From assembly GCA_001430745.1 (NCBI GenBank), contig KQ482003.1:824991-888990 (forward strand): 64,000 nt of DNA, read 5' to 3'. Below the pieces are notes generated by a model. That model saw only the letters and a program-made list of their open reading frames with translations. It was not told the DNA's origin and made no database searches. Positions 31,919-44,900 of this stretch are shown here, one piece after another. The position numbers and the translations under genes are program-made. Each line of letters starts with the position of its first letter. The stretch's first letter is position 1. This DNA comes from Auxenochlorella pyrenoidosa (taxonomy: Eukaryota; Chlorophyta; Trebouxiophyceae; Chlorellales; Chlorellaceae).

Positions 31919-34160
31919 ATGCTGCGCAGGCTCCTGGGGCAGGCGGCGTCCCTGCGGAGCGCTGCAGCTGTGGTGAGGCGCTTCATCGAGCGTTAGCGGA
32001 ATCGAAAGCAGAGCCTCTCGAGGGGTCGCGGCTCACCCCGCTTGCTTGCCCTGACCTGCAGGTGGAGGAGCGCCTGGCTTGCAGCAGCAGCGGCGGCAGG
32101 CAGCTCATAGATCCACAGGGTGAGAGGGGATGCAGCGGCTGTAAGGGTTGGACACAGTGGTCTTGCCGCTGCCTGGCTCCTGCCTGCCGCCACCGCCTGG
32201 TTTGTTGCCAAGAGGCAGCTTTTCTTCGCTGTTGTCACTCATGTCTGCCCTTTCGACATTGTAGGTCCTCGGACGCTATGGGGGCAGCTACAACAGCGGT
32301 TTGCTAGTTCGGATTCCTCCGGCCTGAAGGCATACAAGCCGACGACGCCAGGTGCGGTGTGTGACCAGGAGCCGCTCCCACAGCTGCTCTTCCTCTGTGT
32401 GTCAGGGCATGGCTCCTCTTCAGGAGTGGGTGCTGAGCAGGTGCTGCGCTGCTTGTGTGCTGCCGATGCGTTGCCAACAGGCGCTGCCGCTTCAAAACTG
32501 CTACTGCAGGCTTCCGCGGCCGCATCATCACGTCCCGCAAGGACCTCTGGAAGGGCGGCCCCTTCAAGCCCCTGACAGAGGGCATGGCCAAGACAGGCGG
32601 GCGCAACCACCACGGCGTGATCACGGCGCGGCACCGCGGCGGCGGCCACCGCAAGGTCTGCTGGGCCGGGAGCATCCGGGCCGCATGTGCCCACCCCCCG
32701 CGTGGGGCTGCGCCCCGCTGCAGCAGCAAGCCCTGCTGCCACCAAGGTCTCAGCCACCTGATCATGCCTGCCCTGGCCTCCACCCCGCTCCCTCCCCGCC
32801 AGGTGTACCGCCTGATTGATTTTGCGCGGCCCACCGGCACCAAGGCGGCGGTGGTGGAGCGGTTGGAGTACGACCCCAACCGCAGCGCGCACATCGCGCT
32901 GGTGAAGCACAAGGAGGTGGACCCCACGGCGGCGCTGCGCGAGCAGTACAGGTGGGGCCAGCGGCTGGCGTCGCCACAAGGGCGGCTTGGCAGTGGCGCA
33001 GGTGCAGTGCTGGCGCTTGCAGAGGCGCGCAACGGCCAGGGATGGGAACTAGACGTGCACAACCTTTCCCGGCTGCCTGCCCTGCAGCTACTTCCTGGCA
33101 CCACAGGAGGTGAAGGAGGGTGACATGCTGTACAGCGGCCCGGACGCGCCCATCCGACCAGGCAAGCTGCCAATGCTGGTTCTCGCAGGGGCACAGTCCG
33201 GCATCGGGAGCAATGAATCAGTGGAACGACTGCACAAGGGATCTCTTTGCGTGCTCCCCGCTATGCGTGAGCGCAAGCATGGGCGCGTAAACCTGCGTGA
33301 TGCCCGGGTCCCTCGCTCCCTGCAGGAAACACGCTGCCGCTGTCCGCCATCCCTGTGGGCATGGCAGTGCACAATGTGGAGCTGCGGCCGGGAGCAGGCG
33401 GCCAGCTTGCACGCGCCGCCGGCGCCTCTTGCACGCTTGTCAAGAAGGGTGAGCTTACGACGGCAGTGGATCGAGTTGAAAAAAGTTGCTTTCTGGAACA
33501 CCCTGCGCCAGATCAACTTGCTGGCAGCTGCATGGCCTGCACATCGCAGCATGGACTAGTTGTTGACTCCCAGCTACCAAGTATGTGCTTGCATATGCAG
33601 TTGCGGGGCCTGCTTCGGCGCCACCTTTTATCGGTCATGGCAGCCCCCTGTGTGACGGGCCGCTTGCTCATTGTGCCGCCCGTCCATGCGATTCTGGTTC
33701 CCTGCAGGCGACGACGGTTACAGCGTGCTCAAGCTGCCATCGGGCGAGCAGCGGCTGGTGCTCTCCCGCTGCATGGCCACCATTGGCGTGCTCTCCAACC
33801 CCCAGGCAAGCCCTTGAATTGGAGGGTGTTGTTGCTCTGCACACAGTGGATGTCAGGTTTGGAACCGCTGCAGCCTGCGTTCAGGCGCCGACGTCTGCGG
33901 GCCTCGTCTCCCTGCCACACCCGCCCCTGCAGAACAAGAACGTCAAGCTGGGCAAGGCGGGGGCGTCGCGGTGGAGCGGGCGGCGGCCACGTGTGCGCGG
34001 CATTGCCATGAACCCGGTGGACCACCCGCACGGCGGCGGCCGCGGCAAGAGCAAGGGCCGCATCAGCCAGACGCCCTGGGGCAAGCCGACCAAGGGCTAC
34101 CGCACCCGCAACTCGAAGCGCACCGACTGGGCCATCCGTGTGTCTCGGCACAAGGCGTGA
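31919..34160 (+). CDS. MRPL2: Mitochondrial large-subunit ribosomal protein uL2m, nuclear encoded
   Basis: Bacterial-type uL2 protein that binds domain IV of 23S-like rRNA near the peptidyl transferase centre. The start at 31919 gives [18 protein letters not shown], a basic mitochondrial-type presequence. Then [16 protein letters not shown] (32310-32350) joins [16 protein letters not shown] (32510 on) and [20 protein letters not shown]. Next are [20 protein letters not shown] and [12 protein letters not shown] (32805-32930), [20 protein letters not shown] and [10 protein letters not shown] (33340-33450), [20 protein letters not shown] (33740-33800), and the catalytic-site signature [20 protein letters not shown] (34010-34065). 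It ends [10 protein letters not shown] with TGA at 34158-34160. The gene is complete, with about nine exons. The His-rich DHPHGGGRG loop needed for peptidyl transfer is intact. Confidence 0.94.
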
Positions 34161-34542
34161 GGGGCGGCGCCAGCCCCTGCAGGGCAGCGTTGGCTGCGCA
34201 CATGGCTCTGGCTGCACAGATGGGACATGCAGCATCCTCCCGTCGCCGCTGCTGATGCACGCGTTCTTGCCATCCACTTGTGGCCATCAACTGCATGATG
34301 CTGCAAGTGTGCTTCGAGGGTGCCAAGAGGATGCCATGCTGAGAACACCCAGTCACATCCAAAACGCAGTGGCATCCATCACTTTGCAGCCAGATTCAGC
34401 ACTCTATTTTACAGCCTGGCATGGCAGATAGTGGGGGTGACAGCAGAGAGGGGGCTGCAGAGCCTGAACGGCGGCAGGAGGTGCGGGGTTGAACAAGAGA
34501 GTCGAACGAGAGGGTCAAGGGCAGCAAACAGGGGTGGACACA
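34161..34542. other. Spacer between convergent uL2m and cpFtsY
   Basis: Holds the facing 3' UTRs; a minus-strand TGTAA for cpFtsY lies at 34409-34413. No supported coding sequence. Confidence 0.5.
34409..34413 (-). terminator. TGTAA poly(A) signal for cpFtsY
   Basis: TTACA on the plus strand, i.e. TGTAA on the minus strand, 130 bases past the cpFtsY stop. Confidence 0.55.
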
Positions 34543-36918
34543 TCATTGCTGCTCGGCGGCGGGCGCCTCTGGGAAGAGCGCCTCCACGAAGCTCTCCGGG
34601 TCAAACGGCTGCAGGTCCTCGATGCCCTCGCCCACGCCCACAAACTTGACGGGCACCCCCAGCTCGTCCACCACGCTGACCTGCGCGCAGGAGCACACAC
34701 GGGGGAGTGAGGGGTTGATAGGTGCAGTCTGGCCAGTCCTCAAGCTGTGCATGGCTGCAGCGGCCGGGCAGGGGCTGATGGCGACCAGGGAGCAGGGCGC
34801 GGCAGCCCGAGGGCGAAGCAGCGGTGCGGCGGCGCGCTCACCACGGCGCCGCCGCGCGCGGTGCCATCCAGCTTTGTGAGGATGATGCCGCTGAGCTGCA
34901 CCGTCTCGTTGAACTCCTTGGCCTGGTTGAGCATGTTGAGGCCGGTGGTGCCGTCCAGCACCAGCAGCACCTGCACCGGGGCGAGGCCGGGGGGTGGCAC
35001 ACTTGGGTGTGCCGAGCCCAATGGCCCTGGTGCACCCACTTCCAACGGGGCTGCACCAGCATGTGATCCCTTGCGGCACTGAAACCACACAAGATGCACC
35101 TGGGAGCTAGTTGTGACGTGGAGCTGAGTGCGGCACCTGCAAGCCCAGTCTCTCAAGCGTGCTGCGCGCACAATGCGCCTTGCACCGGCGCAGCCCACCT
35201 CGTGCGGCGCCTCGGGCAGGCGCTTGGTGATCGACCGCTTGCACTTGGCCAGCTCGTCCATCAGGTTCCAGTTGGTGTGCAGGCGGCCAGAGGTGTCGCA
35301 GAGCACCAGGTCGGCATCCGACTTGACCGCCTCGTCCACCGCCTGCGCTCGGGAGGTGCCAAGCGGCTGCCTTCATCAGCCCGGCCCACAGCCTGGAGGC
35401 TCGCTGGGCACCCAGGCATCAGAGTGGCTGTCCAGGGCCCACATGCCTGCACACCTGCCCAGGGGGCCAACGCACGCCAACCGCACCAGCAGTACTCCTG
35501 TTGGTCAGCGGGTGCACAGATGAGCTGAGACTCCCTGCCCGCAGCCCCCGGCGTCGCCCCACCTGGAAGAGCACCGTGTCTGGCCGCGCCTTCTCGCTGG
35601 CCGCCCGCACAATCTCCGCGCCCGACCGCCGCGCCCACTCCTCCAGCTGCTCGGCGGCCGCGGCGCGGAAGGTGTCGCCCGCGCCCAGCACCACCTTTGC
35701 GCCGCCGCTGCTGAACTTGTGCGCCAGCTTGCCAATGGTGGTCGTCTTGCCGCCGCCGTTCACGCCCACCACCAGCAGCACGGCGGGCTTGGCGCCCTCA
35801 ATCGCCAGCTCGCTGCTGCCGCCGCGCGAGGTGAGCAGGCCCACAATGGAGGCCTTGAGCTCGGCGCGCATCTGCTCCCCCGTCTTGATCTGCCCAGTCT
35901 TCACCTGCACGCGCCCATGGCACGTGCGACCCAGTGTTGAGCCCGGTCAGCCATGACGGTGGGCACAGATCTGCGCTCCCAGTGAGCACAAGCCTTGGGA
36001 GCCAGCAGTGGCACACTGCCCCTCAGCCGGCTGCTGCCCACCTTGTCGCGGATGCCATCCACAATCTTGAAGGCGGTCTTGGGCCCAAAGTCGGACATCT
36101 GGCGGGTCGCAGCGGGGGTGGGTGGGGGTTGGTGGGGGTGGGAGGGTAGCGGCGCGGGGGTTGGATGGGGCGCACTTGCACACGCAAGTGGCGGCCCAAG
36201 CAGTTTGCTCGGCTGGTCACGTAGCAGCGCGGTGGCCAGGCATGCCGATGCATGGCGCAGTTGGCTGCCACTCACGATGAGGGCGTCCTCCAGCTCTTCC
36301 AGTGTCTCGTCGGCATCCTCCAGGTTCCAGTAGGCAAACAGCTCCTCAATCACCTGCAGGAGAGGGGGAGCCGGGAGACAGGGGCGTGAGCAGGAGGTTA
36401 GCTGGCATGGCTGCTCAGCCGAAAATCCTGTTGCACTTGATATGCGTGCAATTGTCGCTAACATGAGCTGCGGCAGTAGACGTTGTGGTGGCCATCGCTT
36501 TTGGCCAGCCCATCATGATGCAGCAACGCGGGAGCATCGGTGCCGGCGCACCCCCAGCTTCTCGCGGGTCTTGCTGGTCCCCTTGAAGATGCGGTCCACG
36601 TCCTGCTGCGCCTTCTCCTTGAACACGCGCGCAAGCTTCTGCAGCACGCCCGGCGTGGTGGCCGCGGCGCACACCTGCCGGCGCGGGAGGGTGGCAAAGC
36701 GTCAAGTGGCGAGTCAGTCGATGCTGGAAAAACGTTGGCTGCGGCGGCAGGAGATGCAAAGCAGGAGCACTGATGGAGGCACACTTTGCTCGCACCTGCA
36801 GGCTGTGCCGCCGCCTGCCTGCCGCCGCTGCCGCTGGCGACCCCAGCCTGCTGGCGGCAGCGCTGCGCCGCGCCCATCCTGAAGTAGGAGCTGTCCGCTG
36901 CGCTGCCAAGGCCGACAT
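34543..36918 (-). CDS. CPFTSY: Chloroplast SRP receptor cpFtsY
   Basis: SRP-type GTPase that docks cpSRP54 complexes at the thylakoid to insert light-harvesting proteins through Alb3. The start at 36918 gives MSALAAQRTAPTSGWARRSA followed by an Ala/Arg/Ser-rich plastid transit peptide. The N domain includes TPGVLQKLARVFKEKAQQDV (36600-36660), VIEELFAYWNLEDADETLEE (36290-36355) and SDFGPKTAFKIVDGIRDK (36045-36100). The G domain has G1 VVGVNGGGKTTTIGKLAHKF (35720-35780), GDTFRAAAAEQLEEWARRSG (35610-35670), DADLVLCDTSGRLHTNWNLM (35265-35320), VLLVLDGTTGLNMLNQAKEF (34910-34970), G4 IILTKLDGTARGGAVV (34850-34890) and the closing GVGEGIEDLQPFDPESFVEA. The stop is at 34543-34545. There is no acidic A domain, as expected of plastid FtsY. 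Confidence 0.95.
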
Positions 36919-37563
36919 GGCCCGCGCACCAAGCGTAAGCTAAGAGGAGCGGGTGGCTTCGGGAAAGGCTTTTTGCGCTGTAAGTAGCTGCTATAATGCC
37001 GCTACAGTTTGAGGTGTAAGAATGCAAGCCGGCGGGCCCCGCAAGTGCTCTCAAATGGCCACTGTCATCACGATCACTGCCAGCTAAGCAGCAAGAATTC
37101 CAGTGCTGCTTGCAGCTTCAGCAGATGTAGCCTCACTCATCAAAGGAAAATTGTCAGAGCAGGTCGAAGGATGCACGGGTTGGTGCACAGCAGAGTGTGG
37201 CAAAGCCGCCGCTGGACATGACCACTGCTACCCCGCCTGTCTTCTGAGCCATACCTTTTCCAGCTTTTAAGTGTGTGTGTCAAGCTCACCACACTACTGC
37301 TTACACGGCAAGAAGGCCATGCTAAGAATCAAGGCAAGCGCAGAGCAGTATGGGCTGGAGGCTGCCCGAGTTGTTTGAAGCCACCAAGCGGCTGGGATTC
37401 GTCAGGAGGCAAGGACGCACACAAAATGGCGGGCGAGAGGCAAAGGAGAGCTTGACGAGGCAGGGTTTATCGTGATGCATGCTAAGGCAGTCAAACAATC
37501 AGAGACGTCAAAACAATCAGGCACAGAGTACATGTCAGAGCAAGACAAAAGACGGGATACAGG
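36919..37563. other. Spacer between MscS channel and cpFtsY genes
   Basis: Both neighbours are on the minus strand. It holds the 3' UTR of the channel gene (TGTAA at 37301-37305, minus strand) and the cpFtsY promoter. No supported coding sequence. Confidence 0.5.
37301..37305 (-). terminator. TGTAA poly(A) signal for the MscS channel gene
   Basis: TTACA on the plus strand, 259 bases past the stop codon on the minus strand. Another TTACA overlaps the stop itself and is unlikely to serve. Confidence 0.4.
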
Positions 37564-40500
37564 TTACAGGTAGGGCGGCATGGGTTGACCTGGCAGAGGC
37601 CCGCCAGCATACGGTGGCGGCGGGTAGGGCGGTGAGCCAGGCTGTGGACCCCAGCCGTTCATGCCGTTAATCGGGGAAAGCGGCGGGCCCTGCATGTGCT
37701 GGAATGTCTGCTGGTATTGCGGCGCAGGTGGCACGGCTCCCTGCTGTGAGAACTGTTGCTGCGCCGCTGCTGGAGAGGGTGGGCCCCCCTGCTGAACCGG
37801 CTGCTGCGGCTGCTGCTGCTGCGCCTGCTGCTGCTGCTGCGCCTGCTGCAGGAACTCTTGCGGCGGCGCCCCCGCTCCTGCAGGCTGCACGGGCGCTTGC
37901 CCCGCCGCCTCGCGCGCCAGCTCCTCATGCACTGGCTGCCCATTGACGTAGCTCTGCCATTCACCATACCCTGCGGCTCCGTTGCTGCCGTTGATGCCGC
38001 TGCTGCTGGCGCTGCTGCCAGGGCCAGGGCCAGCATCAGGCGGCATGGTGCCCCCCACCGGCACATCCTCCAGAATCATGAAGGGCTGCTGCAGGAAGGC
38101 CGAGTTGGGCACCATGAGGCGCCGCTTGCCCTGGCGCAGCGAGGTGTACCTGCACGCAGGGGGCCCAAGGGACGTGCGGTCTCACTTCTCCACACCGCAC
38201 CAGAAAGTGACCTGGGAGTGCAGGAGCCAGCAGCCAGGCTGCTGGCGGCACGCACGATGAAGAGGCGCATGAGAGGTGCAGAAGCTGGCAGTGAGCACAA
38301 GGTGGGGTGGAGGTGGGGTGGCGGGGTTTTTCACGGCGGCCCTGCACCCTTGAAGCGCCCACCCCGCACCTGAGGTCAACCTTCTCGCACACGCCCTCAA
38401 ACCAGGAGCCGCCCGCGCCAAAGCTGCCCGGAGAGCCGGCCGGCAGCGACACGCCCACGCGGTCGCCCAACCTGCCAGGAGGCAATGCAGCACAGAATGG
38501 CTCGGCACCTTAAGAGCTGCACGGGGCGTCCTAAAAAACTTGCCAACCTTGTGCGCTAACTCCAAACTGCATGTCCCCCTTGACGCATGCAGGCACAGAG
38601 CGGCTGCCAACGACAAACAAGACATGCCCCAAAACCTTACAACACACCACCCACCCTTGCTAGCCAAGCTTGCCTGAAGGGCTGCACCATCATGAGGAAG
38701 AAGCCCGCCAGGAAGTTGTGGGACAGGTCGCGGGAGGCGATGGCAGCCACCACGCCCGCGGGCAGCAGCAGGCCCGACACGTTGACGCCCTGCGCGGTGG
38801 CGGGAATGGCGTGGCCAGCAAAATAGTCAGCAGGGAACAGACTGCAATGTTGGGCGTCGGGTCGTAATGGCATGCTGCATCTGACGATTCTTTGGCAGTC
38901 CTTGTCCTTTGTTCTGCCTCTCATTCAACAGCTTCCGCTGCTTCTCCTCACCAGCATGGACAGCAGGATGACGCCCGCGGTCACCTGTCGCAGGAATGGG
39001 CAAGGCCAGGACATGGCGTCAATTTTATGCCTAGAAAGCATGGCAATTCTGGGCGCATTAGCTGCGGCCTGGTGGCAGCTAGCCGTGTGCTGGTAGCCAC
39101 GCATACTTGCCTGCGATCCCCTTTGCATACCCCGCTCACCAGCACTGTGAGCTCAGCCGCCGAGTTGATGTTGTTGGCCAGGCGCTGATCAATGGCGCCC
39201 TGCAGCGAGGAGCACAAACCAGCGTGTGGGAGACAATTCATGAGGATGCCAGTGCCGACTGGCGAGCCCCGCCACGGATGCTGCAAAGCCGTGCTTTACT
39301 GAATGCCTCTGCTGGCAAGGCAGCCGTCACGGGCATTGTCGCTGTGCAAGCCGGTGTGCTGCCCCCGCCAGGATGCTCCCACCTGCTTGCGCAGGTAGGC
39401 AACCGTGTTCTGGATGACGCTGTTGGCGAACCACAGCAGCCAGAGCAGCACCACAAGCAGGCCGATGCGAGGGAAGATGAGGCTGGCGTTGGTGCGGATG
39501 CTGCGCAGCAGCATGCCCGTACCCAGCAGCAGCGGCGCCAGCATGGGCAGCGACAGGCTGGTGCTGAGCAGGCCAATCTGGGTGGCCACGAGCGCCACCA
39601 GCGCGGGCAGCCGGATGCTGCACGGGAACAGGAAGGCAGGGCAGGCAAGCAGGGGGCAGTGAAGTTCCAAGGCAGGTGGGTGGAGCGGAGATGTACACGG
39701 GACTGCAGAATCCGGCACTGCATCAGCCGAGCAGCTCTGAGATACCTTGCACTGGGCAAAAGCTTCTCAACTACCACTCCTGCAAACAGCCCCCCAGCCC
39801 CCCACCACCACCCACCCACCTGAAGTTGGCCATGCTGATGGTCAGCCGCAGCTTCTGCACGTGCGGTCGGTCCCACACCCACATAACCTTGCCCCACAGG
39901 TCCTGCATGGTATTGGTAGCATTGTGCAAACAAAAGGCAGGATGAAACAAGGGAAGGTGTGCAGCAATGAAGGGACAGCAGGCAGTGGAGCCAGAGTTCG
40001 CTACATGGTGAAGGCCATGCAAGCGTCCAACATTCAGGGGCACACACAGCAGTTGCTGTGCAGCCTTGAGCAAAGGCTGCCAGCTCCTGCTGCTAGCGAG
40101 CATCGGTACTGAATAAGACGCTATCAAGCAACGCAAGGGTAAGCCCAACGCACCTCGGGCAGGTCCTGCTGTGCAGCCTCGATCTTCTTCTTCCAAGTCT
40201 GGACCTTTTCGCCAGCGGGACTGCAGCAAGGTGGGCCGGACGTGGCATGCAGATGGTTAGCGTACACCTAGAGCAGGCCCCAGCTCGGGCAGCAAAGCAC
40301 AGTTTCTTTCCACAAACAAAGCAGCAGGCTGTGGCACATCCTACGCCTGCCCACAGCCGCTTCAATGCTCAAGGTGTGCAACCTGCGCGCAAAGGTCTCC
40401 GCCGCCTGCGACTTGGCCTGCACCGTGTTGCGGCGGAGCGTCTTGAGCGCGTCGCCGCCCAGCTGCCAGGTCACGCGAGCCGTGGCCAGCACCGCGGTGG

Positions 40501-41244
40501 CGCAGCGCGTCAACAGGCGGTGCACGGCATGCCCGAAAAGCAGCACGAGGGCGTAGCTGCTGCCCAAGGTGTCGCCGACGCGCTGGCGCTGGCCCCGGCG
40601 TGCCTGCACGAGCAAGCGTGGGTGCATGTTTCGCCATGAGCTGCATGCCAGCCGCAAGCCCAGCAAACTTGAGGAGAAACCGATGCGCGATGTCTGGAAG
40701 AGACTGTGCAAATGCAGGCCATATATGCTTGTGAGACGCAACCCAAACACCCACCTGCGTCGCACCGGGCCCAGCATCGCTGCTGGTGGCTGCTTCCGGT
40801 CGCCTCGCCGCACTGCTACCTGCCTGCTCTGGTGCCTTTGCAGCACCAGGCACAGGGCTGCCTTCCCCGTAGTCGTCCTCATCGTCTGAGTCCTCTTCAT
40901 AGGTGTCTGGATCAAACGGAATGGCTGCTCGTGCCCCGTCGCCTGTGAGCGCAGCAGTGTGCAGCCTGGACGCGCGCCGCAGGGGCGCCGCCGCGAAGGG
41001 CGGTGGGCAGCCGAGCTGTCGCGAGCGGCGCAGCAGCTGCAGGGCAGCGAGCGGGGAGACGGTGTTTGTGAACATGCTTAGAGCAGATTGATCGGGCGAG
41101 GCAGCAGCGAGGGAAACCAAAAGAACAGAAACTCTTCGGTTCGCGCACCTGCTGCCCCGCGCCCCGGCTGAAGGCGGACTGGCGCAGCAGCAATGGCGGA
41201 GTCACAAGGGGGCCGCGCAGAGCGGCGGCCCCCGAGGCCCTCAT
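37564..41244 (-). CDS. MSL: Organellar MscS-like mechanosensitive channel
   Basis: Stretch-gated channel of the MscS family; plant MSL1 (mitochondria) and MSL2/3 (plastids) relieve osmotic stress. The start at 41244 gives MRASGAAALRGPLVTPPLLL and an Arg/Ser/Ala-rich leader, so organelle import is likely. An acidic stretch (DPDTYEEDSDDEDDYGEG) follows. Hydrophobic helices include YALVLLFGHAVHRLLTRC (40510-40570), ALVALVATQIGLLSTSLSLP (39540-39610) and IGLLVVLLWLLWFANSVIQN (39410-39470). The pore helix region GVVAAIASRDLSHNFLAGFF then LMMVQPF (38680-38770) is followed by LGDRVGVSLP (38440-38470), FEGVCEKVDLR and LMVPNSAFLQQPF (38080-38125), all in MscS order. The C-terminus is a long Gln/Pro/Gly-rich tail ending PLPGQPMPPYL with TAA at 37564-37566. 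Mitochondrion and plastid cannot be told apart from sequence. Confidence 0.88.
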
Positions 41245-41923
41245 GGTTGGGGCTTTGAAGGTGCTAGGCAGAAGCTCCAAGGTTGACAGAAACAGTAAGT
41301 CAAGCGCGTTCGCAGGAAGTGGTGGGCGATCGTTACTAAGAGGGTGAGCTAGCCCCACATCACCCGACTACTTCAGCATGGGGCGGCAGCGCCAGCGCAC
41401 TCTTTGGCAGCAGCACTAGGGCACAATTTGTGTCATGCACCCCCGTCATCTTCCTGTCCCGGGACTGAAATGCACATTATAATTGCATATACTTGCTGCA
41501 ATTAGCATTGCCTGCCTCACCTTCCCTGCAAATCTGTGCCCTGGTGCCGTCATGTCCTCCTCCCAAGCTAGCAGCGCTGCAGCACCCTCCCCTCTTGCAT
41601 TCCTCCCCAGGCAAGTGATGCATGGTTACAGTGCTGCAAATGTGACAGCGGGATGAGTGCGCAAGAGCACGAGCGCAGGTGGGGGCAGAGACGGGGACAG
41701 GGAGCAGGGAGAAGCAGGGCAAAGCGGGGAAGCGCAGCGGGCAGGAAGGCCCTCTCGACCTTAGGCAGGCAAGAGCCGTTGGGGCAGAGGGCATAGAGAG
41801 CAGGGAGGCCCAAGGGGTGGGCAAAACTGGACGAATGCAGGAGAAAAAGGGGAAGGTGCAGTACGATTGCAATGAATGAGGGAGTTTCAGGCAGCGAGCG
41901 CATGCTCGGCGCGTCGCGGGCGC
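41245..41923. other. Spacer between FTR1 and MscS channel genes
   Basis: Both neighbours are on the minus strand. It holds the FTR1 3' UTR (minus-strand TGTAA at 41626-41630) and the channel promoter. A purine-rich stretch at about 41680-41870 reads open in several frames but has no family-like sequence. Confidence 0.5.
41626..41630 (-). terminator. TGTAA poly(A) signal for FTR1
   Basis: TTACA on the plus strand, 294 bases past the FTR1 stop on the minus strand. Confidence 0.45.
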
Positions 41924-44900
41924 TCAGGGCGCGGCAGGCACCAGCGGCGGCGGGGGAGGCACATTGCTGCCGCCCTCGCCGCGCTCCGCCGACTCGTCCG
42001 AGTTGCGGCGCAGGCTGCCGGCAGAGTCGTCAACGGTGTTGTCGTTTGAGCTGCTGGCGCCCGGGCTGCCAGGGACGGCCAGCACCTCCGAGTCCAGCTT
42101 GTGCACTGCGCTGTCGACACGCTTGGCGGCGCCCTTGCCAGCCTCCAGGTCCTCGGAGCCGCCATCCTGGCTGCTCTTGCCTGCAGCAAAGTGTCGGGCG
42201 ATGGGGATGGAAGCAGCGGGTGAAGGGGGGGAGAACAGGAAGCGACGGGCCTGCGCCAGAGACACGAGAGTAACGCCGCCAGGATAAGCCGCTCAATCAG
42301 AGTGATGCTGCCCATCCACCATAAAGCCTACTGGGCATCAAACGTGCACGGGTTTGGACACTCCCATGCAAGTGCGCAGCCGGGCGAGGGAGGCGCAGTC
42401 ACCTCCCGGCGGGGGCCTCACCCAGGCCGGCCTCGACGTCCAGCCGCTCGCCCAGGTGGTGCGCAAAGCTCTTGAAGTCGTCGGCGCCCGCCTGCCGCTT
42501 GTCGGTCAGCGTGCCGTGGTAGTTCTTCCACAGCATGCAGGCCGCCACGATCACCCAGTACAGGATGTAGTACATCAGGTTGAGGCCGGTGGGGCCGTCT
42601 GGGGGGGGGGGGGCGGCACGGGCAGGGGCAACCAAGGGTCAGCGCGCCTGCGCAGCGGCTTGCGGGGCAGGCAAGGCAATCGCACAGCAAGCCAGACTGG
42701 CGGCGCTGCGAGGTGCAGGCCGCGGCGTGGCGGCACCCCGCTGCGTGCCTCACCGGTGTAGCCAAACAGGGCGCGGACCAGGGACCAGAACTCGTTGCTG
42801 TACATGTCGCAGCAGCCAGAGGTGTCCCACAGGATCTTGTTGTACCACGCGCGGTCCTGCAGGGCAGGGCACGCCCAGCGCCGGGCAGGAAAGGCCAGTC
42901 AGACTCGGCCCTCAACTGGCGGCAGTCCCCGTTGAGCATCCTGCCCGAAGCAGCTGCCGTAAGCGAACGAGATGGCCTGGCCTGGACCCCTGAGAACTCG
43001 TGAGCGTGGTTGCAGACCATCACAGCGCTTGTAGTCTGGGCCGTGTGCCGGAGCAGCCGCAGCGACCCACCTCGTAGGGGAACAGGGTGCCAAACAGGCC
43101 GGAGCTGGTGAAGAAGACCACGCCCTGAGACACCAGGCCGGCGGCGATGAGCAGCAGCAGGCCGCAGGAAAGGATGAAGAACCACTTGAGGCTCTTGATG
43201 GTGCGGCCGCTGCAGGCAGCACGGGCAGGGGTTTGGGAAGTGGCATTAGGGGTCAGCAGCGCACCCACAGCAGAGGCGCTCGCGCGGGGTACGGGGGTTT
43301 GCAGTGCTCCGCGCCATGCCTGCTGCCAACCGTGATGCCTGCTGCCTTTCTGGCCCTGGAGCTCACGTGTAGAAGATGGCCATGCCCAGGCCCAGGCCCA
43401 GAATGACGCCGACAATGCCGGGAATGATGATGGACTTGACGCCGTCACCCTGCGCAGGGATAACAGTGGCAAATAATTCAATAAATTCATTCCTTGACCA
43501 ATTAGCGTCCCGAGGCTTCATTGCGCCAACAGTCGGTGCGCGCAGCACTTTCCATACAGACACTTGCACGCCTGCACCCTCTCTGGCCCGCTAGCGGCTC
43601 TGCTCCAGCTGGCGAGCTGTGTACCCAGAGCCCTCGCACCTGCGACACGCCGGTCAGGAACAGCACAGACTCGATGCCCTCGCGCAGCGTGGCCGACAGT
43701 GCCAGCAGCAGGACGGACCAGCGGTAGGAGCGCGCGGCCTTCTGCAGAGCGGCGACACGGGCGCGGGGAACCGGGGCGGGGAGCGAGGGTCAGGGCCAGG
43801 GCCAGGCTGGGCATGCGAGGGGGCCAAACAGGCCGGAAGCAAGGTGAGCAAGGCATCAGGGACGCACACTTGCCGGCCACTTAGTCCAAGCATTCCCCTG
43901 CCAGCGCGCTATTCAGCTGCTCGCAGGCCCAGGGCAGCTGGGGGCCGGCTCACCTCGCGGTCGGCATCCAGCGCGCCCTCCAGCTTGCGCCGCCACTTGC
44001 GCTCCACATTGTAGAACTTGAGCATGTGGAAGGCCACCACGGTGATGAGCAGCGAGGCGACCCAGCTGACCACGCCCTTGAAGATGGACTGCGCACGGGA
44101 GGGGGGCAGGGGAAGAGAAGTGACAAAGATTTCCAAAGGTACAGCCAGCATGAATCTGCCCTAAAGTATACCCTGCTTGCCGAGCTCTTCAAAGGAGCAG
44201 TCAAGTGCATGCGACCAGGAGTGCCGGGATGGTGCCAGTCAGGCTGGTTACCGTTAGCGTTAGTGCACATGCATGGGTCAGTCCACAATGTCCCACCCCT
44301 GCCGGCTTGCCTGTGCATGGCCGGAGAAAATCTTGCTGTTTGCCACGTAGAAGAGGATGATGAAGACGATGCCAATCACCACTGAGATGGCCACGCCGCC
44401 CAGCGCGCCTATCCAGACTGCAGGCCGGGGGAGCGTCGCGGGGGCCCACAGGGAGACCAGCGTGTGAGGCAGCTGGGACGGCCAGCAGAAGCTGACGCCA
44501 GGCATCAGGAACTCTTGGCATGGGCAGCAGCAGTGCAGACACCAGCTCAGCGCAGGAAGACGCTTCACAGTCTGCAGGCCTGCGCAATTGCAGGGGCATC
44601 CCGCCCCACCCGAGCACACATGGCTGATTGTGTATTGACAGGAGGCCCAGAGGTGCAGCCACCCCCACCGACCACCACCACACCCACCACCACCGCCGCC
44701 TGGCTGAGCACGCGCGAAGCGGCCCTCCCGGCATGCGCCCTCACCGTGCTTTTTCAGCTGCCGCATCTTCATCTTCTCCACCAGCTGCAGCAGCACCGAC
44801 ACCACCACCGCGGCCTCCAGGGCCTCACGGAACCTGCGGCGCGCACCCATGCGATTGCTGTGAGGTGCAGACTGTGTGGGGCACAGGCTGGGGGACTGTC

